From NCBI RefSeq assembly GCF_004348995.1, contig NZ_SMKQ01000035.1, positions 1 through 54,544 on the forward strand: a stretch of 54,544 nucleotides of DNA, in the 5' to 3' direction. The DNA is from Nonomuraea terrae. GTDB lineage: Bacteria > Actinomycetota > Actinomycetes > Streptosporangiales > Streptosporangiaceae. A program made the position numbers and the translations under genes. How positions within the stretch are numbered: the stretch's first letter is position 1; each line of letters opens with the position of its first letter. The notes under the pieces are model-generated. The model did not search any database. It had not been told where the DNA came from and saw nothing but the letters and a program-made list of their open reading frames with translations. Shown here one piece after another: positions 6,669-15,431 of the stretch.

Positions 6669-9434
6669 ATGGAGTCGCTGCTGGTCCTGCACGCGGTCGC
6701 GGCCGTCTGCGCTCCCTGGCTCGCCGCGCGCCTGGGCCGCGCCTCGTTCTTCCCGCTGGCCGTTCCCCCGGCCGCCGCCTTCGGCTACACGGTGTGGCTG
6801 GCGGTGCGCGGCCTGCCCGCGCGGGAGAGCCGGCCGTGGGCGCCGGTGCTGGGTCTGGAGCTGTCGTTCCGCGCCGACACCCTGGCGGTGCTGATGATGG
6901 CGCTGGTCACCGGCGTGGGCGCGCTCGTGCTGGTCTACAGCGTGCGCTACTTCGGCCGCGGCGACGACGGGCTCGGCCGCTACGGCGGCGCCATGGTGGC
7001 CTTCGCCGGGTCGATGCTGGGCCTGGTGGCGGCCGACGACCTGATCCTGCTGTACGTCTTCTGGGAGCTGACCACCGTCTTCTCCTACCTGCTCATCGGC
7101 TACGACCCCGAGAGCCGGGCCAGCCGACAGGCGGCGATGAAGGCGCTGACGGTCACCACGTTCGGCGGCCTGGCCATGCTGGCCGGGTTCGTCCTGATCG
7201 GGGAGGCGGCCGGCAGCTACCGGATCTCGGAGATCGCCGCCCGCCCGCCGGACGCCGGGCCGGTGGCCCTCGTGCTGGTGCTGACAGGGGCGCTGGCCAA
7301 GTCGGCGATCTTCCCGTTCAGCACGTGGCTGCCGGCGGCGATGGCCGCGCCCACGCCGGTGTCGGCGTACCTGCACGCGGCGGCCATGGTGAAGGCCGGG
7401 GTGTACCTGGTGGCCCGCCTGGGGCCGGTGTTCGGCGACGTGATGGTGTGGCGGACGGTGGCGGTGCCGCTCGGGCTGGTGACGATGTTGCTGGGCGGGT
7501 GGCGGGCGCTGCGCGAGACGGACCTGAAGCGCCTGCTCGCGTACGGCACCGTCAGCCAGCTCGGATTCCTCGTTGCGCTGTTCGGCTCGGGGAACCAGGG
7601 GGCGGCGCTGGCCGCGGTGGCGATGCTGCTGGCGCACGCGCTGTTCAAGGCGTCGTTGTTCCTGGTGGTGGGCATCGTCGACCACGCGGCCGGCACGCGG
7701 GAGCTGGGCGAGCTGAGCGGGGTGGGCCGGCGGATGCCGTGGGTGTGCGCGGCGGCCGTGCTCGCGGGCGCGTCCATGGCCGGGCTGCCGCCGCTGGCGG
7801 GGTTCGTCGCCAAGGAGGCGGCGCTGGAGGCGTTCCTGGAGGATCCGTTCGCGCTGGCGGGCGTGGTGGCGGGGGCGGCGCTGACGGCGGCGTACACGCT
7901 GCGGTTCCTGTGGGGGGCGTTCGCCGCGAAGCCGGGCGTGGCGGCGTCCGAGGTGCACGGGACACCGGCCGTCATGTACGTGCCGGCGGCGCTGCTGTCG
8001 GTGCTGGGGCTGCTGCTCGCGCCCCTGGCCTCCTCGTACGCGGGCGCGATGTCCGGCTACACGGGCACCTTCCGCGACCCTGGCCACGAGACGCACCTGG
8101 TGCTCTGGGCCGGTTTCTCTCTCCCGCTGCTGCTGTCGGCGGTGGCGCTGGCCGCCGGGGTGGTGCTGTTCCTGGCCGGCGAGCCGGTGGCGCGGGTGGG
8201 GGCGGCACTGCACGCGGTGGACTCCTCGCGGCTGTTCTGGGCGGTCGTACGGCGGCTCGACCGGTTCGCGGTCCAGGCCACCGGGTTCGTCCAGCGCGGC
8301 TCGCTGCCCGACTACCTGGTGCTCGCGCTGGCGACCACGGTCGGGGTGGGCCTGTTCTCCGTGACGTACGGCGGCGCGCCCCGCCTGGGCCTGCCGGTCG
8401 TGGCCTGGCAGCGGCTCGAGCAGCCGATCGTGGCCGTGCTGCTGATCGCGGCGGCGGTGCTGGCCCTGTTCACCCGGGCCTACATCGCGCTCGCCGTCGT
8501 CGTCGGTATGACCGGGTACGGCGCCGCGCTGCTGTTCCTCGCCCACGGCTCCCCCGACCTGGCGCTGACCCAGTTCCTGGCCGAGACGCTGAGCCTCGTG
8601 ATGTTCGCGCTGGTGCTGCGGCGGCTGCCGATCGAACCTCCGAGGGGACGGCTGCGCTTCCGGTTCCGCCTGGCGCTCGGGCTGGCGGTCGGCGTGGTGG
8701 CGACCGGCGGGGCCATGCTCGCGATGAGCGCGCGGACGACGCGGCCGGTCGGAGAGCTCATCGGCGCGGCGGCCGAGCGGCAGGGCATCCGCAACATCGT
8801 CAGCGCGATCATCCTGGACGTCCGCGCCTGGGACACGATGGGCGAGAGCGCGGTGCTGGTCGTGCTGACCCTGGGCGTGACGAGCCTGGTGTTCCTGCGG
8901 CGCACGGCGTACCGGATCGAGCGCGTCGGGACGCGGGCACGACGGGACCGGGGGCCGCACTGGCTGGCCTCCACGCTGCCGCGCGGGCAGTGGGCGCTGG
9001 CGTTCGAGGTGGTGGCCACGCTGACGTTCCACACGGTGCTGGTGCTGTCGGTGTTCCTGCTGTTCATCGGGCACAGCGGGGTCGGCGGCGGGTTCGCGGG
9101 CGGCATCGTGGCCGGCCTGGCGATCACCGTGCGGTACCTGGCGGGCGGCAGGAACGAGCTGGCCGCGGCCGTGCCGATGCACGCGGGCGTGCTCATGGGG
9201 GTGGGGCTGACATTGTCGACGGGCACCGCGCTGGCCGGGTTGCTGTTCGGCCGCGCGGCCCTGGAGATGCTGGCCACGGACGTGACCGTGCCGCTCGTCG
9301 GCCACCTGCACCTGTCCACCGATCTGATCTTCGACCTCGGCGTGTACGTCTCCGTCGTCGGGATGGTGCAGGACGTGCTGCGCGGCCTCGGCGCCGAGCT
9401 GGACCGGCAGATCGACGCGGAGAGCGAGTCGTGA
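6669..9434 (+). CDS. mrpA: Mrp Na+/H+ antiporter subunit A (MrpA/MnhA with fused MrpB-like domain)
   Basis: This 921-residue, multi-spanning membrane protein is homologous to NuoL/MrpA. The N-terminal two thirds hold the proton-pumping antiporter domain (segments VFWELTTVFSYLLIGYD, FPFSTWLPAAMAAPTPVSAY, KRLLAYGTVSQLG). A DUF4040/MbhD-E-like region follows (GSPDLALTQFLAETLSLVMF), then a MnhB-type end (FLLFIGHSGVGGGFAGGIVAG). The fused A+B form is usual in actinobacteria. In the complex it helps to exchange cytoplasmic Na+ (or K+) for protons, for salt and alkali tolerance. The ATG at 6669 follows AGGAG. It is the first gene of a tightly coupled mrpA-C-D-E-F-G operon. Confidence 0.95.
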   Translation: MESLLVLHAVAAVCAPWLAARLGRASFFPLAVPPAAAFGYTVWLAVRGLPARESRPWAPVLGLELSFRADTLAVLMMALVTGVGALVLVYSVRYFGRGDDGLGRYGGAMVAFAGSMLGLVAADDLILLYVFWELTTVFSYLLIGYDPESRASRQAAMKALTVTTFGGLAMLAGFVLIGEAAGSYRISEIAARPPDAGPVALVLVLTGALAKSAIFPFSTWLPAAMAAPTPVSAYLHAAAMVKAGVYLVARLGPVFGDVMVWRTVAVPLGLVTMLLGGWRALRETDLKRLLAYGTVSQLGFLVALFGSGNQGAALAAVAMLLAHALFKASLFLVVGIVDHAAGTRELGELSGVGRRMPWVCAAAVLAGASMAGLPPLAGFVAKEAALEAFLEDPFALAGVVAGAALTAAYTLRFLWGAFAAKPGVAASEVHGTPAVMYVPAALLSVLGLLLAPLASSYAGAMSGYTGTFRDPGHETHLVLWAGFSLPLLLSAVALAAGVVLFLAGEPVARVGAALHAVDSSRLFWAVVRRLDRFAVQATGFVQRGSLPDYLVLALATTVGVGLFSVTYGGAPRLGLPVVAWQRLEQPIVAVLLIAAAVLALFTRAYIALAVVVGMTGYGAALLFLAHGSPDLALTQFLAETLSLVMFALVLRRLPIEPPRGRLRFRFRLALGLAVGVVATGGAMLAMSARTTRPVGELIGAAAERQGIRNIVSAIILDVRAWDTMGESAVLVVLTLGVTSLVFLRRTAYRIERVGTRARRDRGPHWLASTLPRGQWALAFEVVATLTFHTVLVLSVFLLFIGHSGVGGGFAGGIVAGLAITVRYLAGGRNELAAAVPMHAGVLMGVGLTLSTGTALAGLLFGRAALEMLATDVTVPLVGHLHLSTDLIFDLGVYVSVVGMVQDVLRGLGAELDRQIDAESES

Positions 9435-10240
9435 GCATCTCCCTGCTGCCCTTCCTGGCCTGTGGCGCGCTGATCGCCGCGGGTGTGACCCTGCTGCTCG
9501 AACGGAGCCTGGTCCGGGTGCTGACCGGCGTCATCATGCTGGGCAACGGGGTCAACCTGCTCATCGTCACCTCGGGCGGCGACGCCGGCCACCCTCCCTT
9601 CGTCGGCACGGCCGGCATGGCCGACCCGCTGCCGCAGGCCATGGTGCTCACCGCCATCGTCATCACCCTCGGCGTGACGGCGTTCCTGCTGGCGCTGGTC
9701 CACCGCACGTGGCAGCTGTCCGGCAGCGACGAGGTCCAGGACGACACCGAGGACCGCCGGATCCGGCTGCGCTCGCGGCGCGGCGAGCTCAGCGACGCCG
9801 TACGCGCCCGCCGCGACGCCTACCGGCGGCTGGTGGCCGAGCAGCGGGCCGAGCTGGCGCACCTGGAGGCCGAGCAGGCCGAGCGGGAGCGGCTTCAGGA
9901 GGCCGACCTGGAGCAGCGCATCTCCCGCGTGCACACGGAGCTGGAGGAGTGGTCGCGCGGGCTGCGCGAGGCGGGGGTGCCGGAGGAGGAGCTGCACCGC
10001 CGCCTGGAGGAGGCGGGGCTGCGCGCGGAGCAGGCCGCCATGGACAACCAGGAACGCATCGAGCAGCTGCGCCGGGAGCACACGCGCGGCCGGGAGGAGC
10101 AGGCGGCCAGGGAACGGGATCTGCGCAGGCGGCTCAAGGCGCGCCAGCGGGAGGCGCGCCGCCAGATGCGGGCGGCGATCAGGGACGAGCGGGAGCGGCA
10201 GGCCCTGGCGCAGGACCCGGAGCTGGAAGGCGAGGACTGA
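9431..10240 (+). CDS. mrpC: Mrp antiporter subunit C (NuoK-like) with long coiled-coil tail
   Basis: Residues 1-95 are a normal MrpC/NuoK-like membrane domain with three helices and the conserved GxxLLLERSLVRVLTGVIMLGNGVN region. Residues 97-269 form a hydrophilic extension rich in Glu, Arg, Gln and Ala with heptad-like spacing, a predicted cytoplasmic coiled coil. MrpC is normally about 110-180 residues, so this one is much longer. The GTG start overlaps the mrpA stop by four bases. The tail is in frame, lacks a stop and lies just 3 bases before mrpD, so it is not read-through of an intergenic space. Its job is unknown. Confidence 0.9.
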   Translation: MSISLLPFLACGALIAAGVTLLLERSLVRVLTGVIMLGNGVNLLIVTSGGDAGHPPFVGTAGMADPLPQAMVLTAIVITLGVTAFLLALVHRTWQLSGSDEVQDDTEDRRIRLRSRRGELSDAVRARRDAYRRLVAEQRAELAHLEAEQAERERLQEADLEQRISRVHTELEEWSRGLREAGVPEEELHRRLEEAGLRAEQAAMDNQERIEQLRREHTRGREEQAARERDLRRRLKARQREARRQMRAAIRDERERQALAQDPELEGED

Positions 10241-10243
10241 CCC

Positions 10244-11800
10244 GTGTCGCTGGAGAGCCTGATCTGCGTGCCCGTGCTGCTGCCGCTGCTGGCGGCCGGG
10301 GTGAAGCTGGCCATCGGAGGGCGGCTGCGCCACGTGCAGGCGCTCATCAGCCTCGGCACGCTCTGCGTGACGCTGGCGGTGTCGGTGGTGCTGCTGGTCG
10401 CGGCCGACCGGCACGGGCCGCTGGTGACGGAGATCGGCGGCTGGGCCGCACCGGTCGGGATCAGCCTGGTGGCCGACCGGCTGTCCACGCTGGTGCTGGT
10501 GGTCTCGCAGGCGGTGACGCTGTGCGTGATGACGTACTCGGTGTCCAACGCCTACGACCGGCAGGAGCACGACGCTCCCATGGCGATCTTCCATCCGGCG
10601 TTCCTCGTGATGGTGGCGGGGGTGAGCGACGCGTTCCTGTCGGGCGACCTGTTCAACCTGTTCGTGGCGTTCGAGCTGCTGCTGAGCGGCTCGTACGTGC
10701 TGCTGACGTTCGGCGGGACGGAGTCGCGGATCCGGGCGGGGGCGACGTACACGCTGATGGCGCTGGCCTCGTCGATGTTGTTCCTGATCGCGCTGGCCAT
10801 CACGTACGCCGCCACGGGGACGCTGTCGCTGGCGCAACTCGCCGTGCGCTTCGGCGGCCTGCCGGAGCAGGTGAAGCTGCTGGTGGAGCTGACGCTGCTG
10901 CTGGTGTTCGCGATCAAGGCGGCGATCTTCCCGCTGTCGGCGTGGCTGCCCGACTCCTACCCGACGGCGCCGGCCCCGGCGACAGCGGTGTTCGCCGGGC
11001 TGCTCACCAAGGTCGGCGTCTACTCGATCATCCGGCTGGAGGCGCTGCTTTTCCCCGGCGGGCCGGTGGCGGGGCTGCTGATGTGGATGGCGCTGGCCAC
11101 GATGCTGGTCGGGGTGCTGGGCGCGGTCGCGCAGACCGACATGAAACGCATGATCTCCTTCACGCTGGTCAGCCACATCGGCTACATGGTGTTCGGCGTC
11201 GCGTTGTCCACGGTGGCGGGCCTGGCGGGCGCCATCTTCTACGTGGTGCACCACATCACCGTGCAGACCACCCTGTTCCTGGTGGCGGGCATGATCGAAC
11301 GGCGCACCGGCACGACGTCGGTGAACCGGCTGGGCGGGCTGATGAAGGCGACGCCGCTGATCGCCGTGCTGTTCTTCGTGCCCGCGATGAACCTGTCCGG
11401 CATCCCGCCCCTGTCCGGGTTCCTGGGCAAGCTCATGCTCGTGCAGGCCGGGCTGAGCGCCGGGGGCTGGCACGCGTTCATGCTGGTGGCCGGCAGCCTG
11501 GTGACGAGCCTGCTGACGCTGTACGCGGTCGCGAAGACGTGGGGCAAGGCGTTCTGGCGCCTGCCGCGCGAAGACCGGGTGGGCACCGTGGTGGAGAGCG
11601 AGGAGGCCACCGGTGAGGAGCCGACCGTGACGACGGTCGCGCTGCCGGCGGCGCTGCCGCTGTCGGTGACGGCCCTGGTCGCGCTCGGGCTGGCGTTCAC
11701 GGTGCTGGCCGGGCCGCTGTCAGGGCTGGCGCAGCGGGCGGCCGGCGAGCTGATGGCGCGCGATCCGTACATCTCGGCCGTCCTGGGGAGGCAGCGGTGA
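10244..11800 (+). CDS. mrpD: Mrp antiporter subunit D (NuoM/N-like)
   Basis: This 518-residue membrane protein matches MrpD, with 13-14 expected helices. Antiporter-family signatures include FNLFVAFELLLSGSYVL, FAIKAAIFPLSAWLPDSYPTAP (conserved lysine and proline-rich half helix) and the KRMISFTLVSHIGYM segment. It is a proton-translocating subunit of the Mrp complex. The GTG start lies three bases after mrpC. Confidence 0.95.
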   Translation: MSLESLICVPVLLPLLAAGVKLAIGGRLRHVQALISLGTLCVTLAVSVVLLVAADRHGPLVTEIGGWAAPVGISLVADRLSTLVLVVSQAVTLCVMTYSVSNAYDRQEHDAPMAIFHPAFLVMVAGVSDAFLSGDLFNLFVAFELLLSGSYVLLTFGGTESRIRAGATYTLMALASSMLFLIALAITYAATGTLSLAQLAVRFGGLPEQVKLLVELTLLLVFAIKAAIFPLSAWLPDSYPTAPAPATAVFAGLLTKVGVYSIIRLEALLFPGGPVAGLLMWMALATMLVGVLGAVAQTDMKRMISFTLVSHIGYMVFGVALSTVAGLAGAIFYVVHHITVQTTLFLVAGMIERRTGTTSVNRLGGLMKATPLIAVLFFVPAMNLSGIPPLSGFLGKLMLVQAGLSAGGWHAFMLVAGSLVTSLLTLYAVAKTWGKAFWRLPREDRVGTVVESEEATGEEPTVTTVALPAALPLSVTALVALGLAFTVLAGPLSGLAQRAAGELMARDPYISAVLGRQR

Positions 11801-12330
11801 ACCCTGAGCGGCTGGCGCCGCGGCTGTTCGGCCGGCGAGTGCCGCTGGTCCTGGTGGCCTGGCTGGCGGCGGTGTGGGTGACGTTGTGGGGCGACCTGTC
11901 GGTGGGCAACGTACTCGGCGGGCTGGTGGCCGGGCTCGTGGTGACATGGCTGCTGCCGATGCCGGTGCTGGACCCGGGGTTGCGGGTGCGGCCGGTCGCG
12001 CTCGTGTCGTTCCTCGTGTGGTTCGCGTGGGACCTGGTGCTCTCGACCGCGCGGGTGGTGTTCTGGGTGGGGCATCCGGGCCGGCCGCCGTCGCAGGTCG
12101 TCCGCACGCCGCTGCGGACGACGTCCGACTCCATGGTGGTGCTCGTCCTGGTCGCGCTGAGCACGGTGCCCGGCACCCTCGTCCTGGAGGTGGACGGGCA
12201 GGAGCTGGTGGTGCACGTCCTGGGCCGGCGGGGCGACGCGACGCAGATCGCGCGGGCGGACGTGGCGGATCTGGAGTCGCGGATCGTGCGGGCGTTCGGC
12301 ACCCGCCGCGACCGGGAGGAGCTCGGATGA
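11797..12330 (+). CDS. mrpE: Mrp antiporter subunit E
   Basis: This 177-residue protein matches MrpE, with two to three membrane helices near the N-terminus (LVAWLAAVWVTLWGDLSVGN, LVAGLVVTWLL) and a cytosolic domain holding the conserved TPGTLVLEVDGQELVVHVL-like part (here VPGTLVLEVDG). The GTG start overlaps the mrpD stop by four bases, so it is translated by coupling. Confidence 0.93.
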   Translation: MNPERLAPRLFGRRVPLVLVAWLAAVWVTLWGDLSVGNVLGGLVAGLVVTWLLPMPVLDPGLRVRPVALVSFLVWFAWDLVLSTARVVFWVGHPGRPPSQVVRTPLRTTSDSMVVLVLVALSTVPGTLVLEVDGQELVVHVLGRRGDATQIARADVADLESRIVRAFGTRRDREELG

Positions 12331-12587
12331 CGGCGGTGTACCTGGTGACGCTGGTGCTGCTGGCGTGCGGGGCGGCGGCCTCCCTCTACCGGCTGGCGCG
12401 CGGGCCGTCCATGCTGGACCGGGCGGTGGCGCTCGACGTGCTGACGGCGCTGTCGATGTGCGGCGTGGGGGCGTTCGCCGTGGCCAGGGACGACTACTCC
12501 GACCTGCCGATCCTGCTGGTGCTGTCGCTGCTGGGGTTCGTCGGCGCGGTGTCGCTGGCGCGGTTCTACTCGGGGAGATCCCAATGA
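12327..12587 (+). CDS. mrpF: Mrp antiporter subunit F
   Basis: This 86-residue protein has three membrane helices and the MrpF signature RLARGPSMLDRAVALDVL. Both ends overlap neighbours by four bases (ATGA), the usual coupling in this operon. Confidence 0.93.
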   Translation: MTAVYLVTLVLLACGAAASLYRLARGPSMLDRAVALDVLTALSMCGVGAFAVARDDYSDLPILLVLSLLGFVGAVSLARFYSGRSQ

Positions 12588-12895
12588 GCGCGTTCGACGT
12601 GGCGGTGGCGGTCTGCCTGCTGACAGGCGCGGCGCTCGCGCTGACGGCGGGCGTCGGGCTGATGCGCTTCGGCACCACTCTGGACCGCATGCACGCCGGG
12701 ACGAAGCCGCAGATCCTCGGCGTGCTGCTGGTGCTGCTGGCGATGTGGCTGCACCGGCCCTCCTGGGCCTACGCCGGGCCGCTGCTGCTGGTGGGGGCCG
12801 CGCAGGTGGTCACCGTGTCGGTGGCGGCGTACATGGTGGCGCGCGCCGACTACCGGGGTCGGTCCGCCGGCGACGACGGCTCCTCGGGCGAGTGA
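12584..12895 (+). CDS. mrpG: Mrp antiporter subunit G
   Basis: This 103-residue protein has three membrane helices and the MrpG signature GLMRFGTTLDRMHAGTKPQ. It closes the operon, giving the full A(B)-C-D-E-F-G set. Its last 46 bases overlap the end of the convergent gene on the minus strand. Confidence 0.93.
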   Translation: MSAFDVAVAVCLLTGAALALTAGVGLMRFGTTLDRMHAGTKPQILGVLLVLLAMWLHRPSWAYAGPLLLVGAAQVVTVSVAAYMVARADYRGRSAGDDGSSGE

Positions 12896-13341
12896 TCCGA
12901 GCGGTTGAGCGCCGCCTGCCCGAACCACGTCCACAGCGACAGCGCGGCAAGCGCGCCCGCGGTGATCCAGGCGAGCACCGCGTCGAACAGGTAGTCGATC
13001 ACGAACATGGTGGACGTCGTCATCGACACCGCCAGGGCCAGCGCGCCGAAGATGCCGTAGAAGTTGGAGCGGCGTACCAGGATCTCCTTGCGGCCCTGGC
13101 GGAACAGCACGCGGTGCTGCGCGGTCGGCGCGATGTAGCAGATCGACGCGAGCGCTGCGCTGACCAGCGCCGCGTAGTACAGCCACCGGTCGGTCTGGTC
13201 GAGCCGGGCGAAGGCGGAGGAGAACGGCACCGTCAGCAGGAACGCGAACAGCACCTGCACCCCGGTCACCGCGACGCGCGCGCCCTGCAACAATTCCACG
13301 AAGTTCCGGTCCGCGCGCTCCTCGTGCGACTCGTTCTTCAC
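12850..13341 (-). CDS. DUF6328-like small membrane protein
   Basis: This 163-residue protein has four predicted helices (VTGVQVLFAFLLTVPF, WLYYAALVSAALASICYIA, FGALALAVSMTTSTMFVIDY, VLAWITAGALAALSLWTWF) after a charged cytosolic N-terminus (NESHEERADRNFVELLQG). This matches the DUF6328 family of actinobacterial membrane proteins, whose function is unknown. The GTG start follows a GGGAGG site. It converges with mrpG and overlaps it by 46 bases, so transcription of one may affect the other. Confidence 0.75.
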   Translation of the reverse strand: MKNESHEERADRNFVELLQGARVAVTGVQVLFAFLLTVPFSSAFARLDQTDRWLYYAALVSAALASICYIAPTAQHRVLFRQGRKEILVRRSNFYGIFGALALAVSMTTSTMFVIDYLFDAVLAWITAGALAALSLWTWFGQAALNRSDHSPEEPSSPADRPR

Positions 13342-13397
13342 GTGTCCCTGCCTCCCGCCCTGCAAACGAGAGACTTCTTCTTCCTTGCCAAGAGAGG

Positions 13398-15431
13398 CTA
13401 AAACCTCGGCATCAGGATCTTGTCCGGTGTGATGGGCAGTTCGCGCACGCGGTGGCCGGTGGCGTGGTACACCGCGTTGCCGATCGCGGCGGCCGTGCCG
13501 ACGATGCCGATCTCGCCGATGCCCTTGCTGGCCATCGGGTTGAGCTCGGCGTCGCGCTCGTCCAGCCAGACGGCCTCCACGTCGGGCACGTCGGCGCAGG
13601 CGGGCACGTGGTACTGCGCGAGGTCGCGGCGCAGGAAGCCGCCGAACTCCTCGTCGGTGAGCGTCTCCTCCATCAGCCCCATGCCCATGCCCATCGTCAT
13701 GCCGCCGATGAACTGCGACCTGGCGAGCTTGGGGTCCACGATGCGGCCGGCGGCGAAGACGCCGAGCAGGCGCGGGACGCGTACCTCGCCGGTGACGGAG
13801 CTGACCCGCACTTCGACGAACTGGGCGCCGAAGGCGTGCCGGGAGAACGCGGCGTCCCCCCGGACCTCCTCGGTGGTGTCGGCGAGGCCCTCCTTGCCGT
13901 CGCTCTTGAGCTCCTCGCAGGCGCGCACGATCGCCGACCCCCACGACGCGGTGCCCATCGAGCCGCCCGCGACGGGCGCCTCGGGCAGGTCGCTGTCGCC
14001 CAGTTCCACGTGCACCCGCTCCGGGGCGACGCCGAGCGCCTCCGCCGCGATCCTGGTCAGCGCCGTACGCGCGCCGGTGCCGATGTCGGCGGCGGCCACC
14101 TGGACGAGGAAGTCGCCGTCGTCCTCCACCACGGCCCTGGCCTTCGACGGCCGGCGCCTGGCCGGGTAGGTGGAGGCGGCCACGCCGGTGCCGATCAGCC
14201 ACTCCCCGTCGCGCCGGACGCCGGGCGTCGGGTCGCGGTGCTCCCAGCCGAAGCGGCGGGCGCCCTCGCGCAGGCAGCCCACCAGGTTGCGGGAGCTGAA
14301 CGGCAGCCCACTGTCGGGCTCGGTCTCCGGCTCGTTGACCACGCGCAGCTCGACCGGGTCCATGCCGAGGGCGTAGGCGAGCTCGTCCATGGCGGACTCC
14401 AGCGCGTACATGCCGGGGCACTCGCCGGGGGCGCGCATCCACGACGGGGTGGCGACGTCCAGGCGGACCAGGCGGTGCGCGGTGCGCAGCGCGGGCGTGG
14501 CGTACATGATGCGGGTCGGGGTCGCGGTCTGCTCGGCGAACTCCTCCAGCGTGGAGGTCTGCTCGTACGCCACATGCTCCAGCGCCGTCAGCCGGCCCTG
14601 GGCGTCCGCGCCGAGCCGCAGCCGCTGGATCGTGGGCGTGCGGTAGCCGGTGACGTCGAACATCTGCTGCCGGGTCAGCACGATCTTGACCGGGCGGCCG
14701 ACCACTCTGGCGGCCATCGCGGCCAGCACCGCCTGCGGCCGGGTGGTGCCCTTCGAGCCGAAACCGCCGCCGACGTGCCGGGACACCACGCGCACCCGCT
14801 CCTTCGGCAGGCCGAACACCTGGGCCAGGGTGTCCCGGCTCAGGGTGGTGCCCTGCGCGGTGTCGTACACCAGGAGCCCGCCCTCGTCGTCCCAGCAGGC
14901 CAGGGCCGCGTGCGGCTCCATCGGGTTGTTGTGCAGGACGGGCGTCTCGTAGACGACGTCCACGACGGTGGCCGCCTCCGCCAGGCCGGCCTCGATGTCG
15001 CCCTTCTCGCTGTCGGTCGGGTAGGCGGGGTTGACGTGGTCGGGCTTGTAGAGGCCCGGATGGTCGGCGCGCAGGCTCACGTCGTGGTCGTCGGAGTCGT
15101 AGTCGACGCGGACGACCGCGGCGGCGGCCCGGGCGTTCTCGTAGGTGTCGGCGACCACGGCGGCGACGATCTGGCCGCGGTAGGCGACCTCGCGGCTCTG
15201 GAACAGCGCCAGCTCCCCGTCGGCGCCGGAGGCCAGCGGCGGCGGGTCCTCACCGGACAACACGGCGAGCACACCCGGCATCGCCAGCGCGTCCTGGGCG
15301 TCCACGTGCCTGACCCGGCCCTTGGCGATCTGCGACTGCACGGGGAAGGCGTAGGTGACGTCCTCCACCGGGTACTCCGCCGCGTACGTCGCCAGGCCGG
15401 TGACCTTGACGCGACCCTCGATGCGGTTCAC
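13398..15431 (-). CDS. paoC: Molybdopterin-binding large subunit, aldehyde oxidase/xanthine dehydrogenase family (PaoC/YagR-like)
   Basis: This 677-residue subunit begins NRIEGRVKVTGLATYAAEY and has both aldehyde oxidase domains: an a/b hammerhead (to about 115) and the molybdopterin-binding part with VGGGFGSKGT and the C-terminal SKGIGEIGIVG loop that carries the catalytic glutamate. It should oxidise an aldehyde or N-heterocycle by hydroxylation at molybdenum; the substrate is unknown. The GTG start overlaps the stop of the FAD subunit (GTGA). It is the last gene of the three-gene operon, with the same order as E. coli paoABC. No molybdenum cofactor insertion chaperone (PaoD/XdhC type) is seen next to it. 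Confidence 0.9.
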   Translation of the reverse strand: MNRIEGRVKVTGLATYAAEYPVEDVTYAFPVQSQIAKGRVRHVDAQDALAMPGVLAVLSGEDPPPLASGADGELALFQSREVAYRGQIVAAVVADTYENARAAAAVVRVDYDSDDHDVSLRADHPGLYKPDHVNPAYPTDSEKGDIEAGLAEAATVVDVVYETPVLHNNPMEPHAALACWDDEGGLLVYDTAQGTTLSRDTLAQVFGLPKERVRVVSRHVGGGFGSKGTTRPQAVLAAMAARVVGRPVKIVLTRQQMFDVTGYRTPTIQRLRLGADAQGRLTALEHVAYEQTSTLEEFAEQTATPTRIMYATPALRTAHRLVRLDVATPSWMRAPGECPGMYALESAMDELAYALGMDPVELRVVNEPETEPDSGLPFSSRNLVGCLREGARRFGWEHRDPTPGVRRDGEWLIGTGVAASTYPARRRPSKARAVVEDDGDFLVQVAAADIGTGARTALTRIAAEALGVAPERVHVELGDSDLPEAPVAGGSMGTASWGSAIVRACEELKSDGKEGLADTTEEVRGDAAFSRHAFGAQFVEVRVSSVTGEVRVPRLLGVFAAGRIVDPKLARSQFIGGMTMGMGMGLMEETLTDEEFGGFLRRDLAQYHVPACADVPDVEAVWLDERDAELNPMASKGIGEIGIVGTAAAIGNAVYHATGHRVRELPITPDKILMPRF

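Noticed and set aside
5505..9311. Very long minus-strand frame opposite the TAP hydrolase and mrpA
   Set aside because: It is rich in Arg, His, Gln and Pro with no fold or motif, and lies opposite a clear mrpA. It is a shadow caused by GC-rich third codon positions.
8480..11473. Minus-strand frame of almost 1000 codons opposite mrpA-mrpD
   Set aside because: It has the same His/Arg/Gln/Pro bias and no family signature; mrpA, mrpC and mrpD explain the region.
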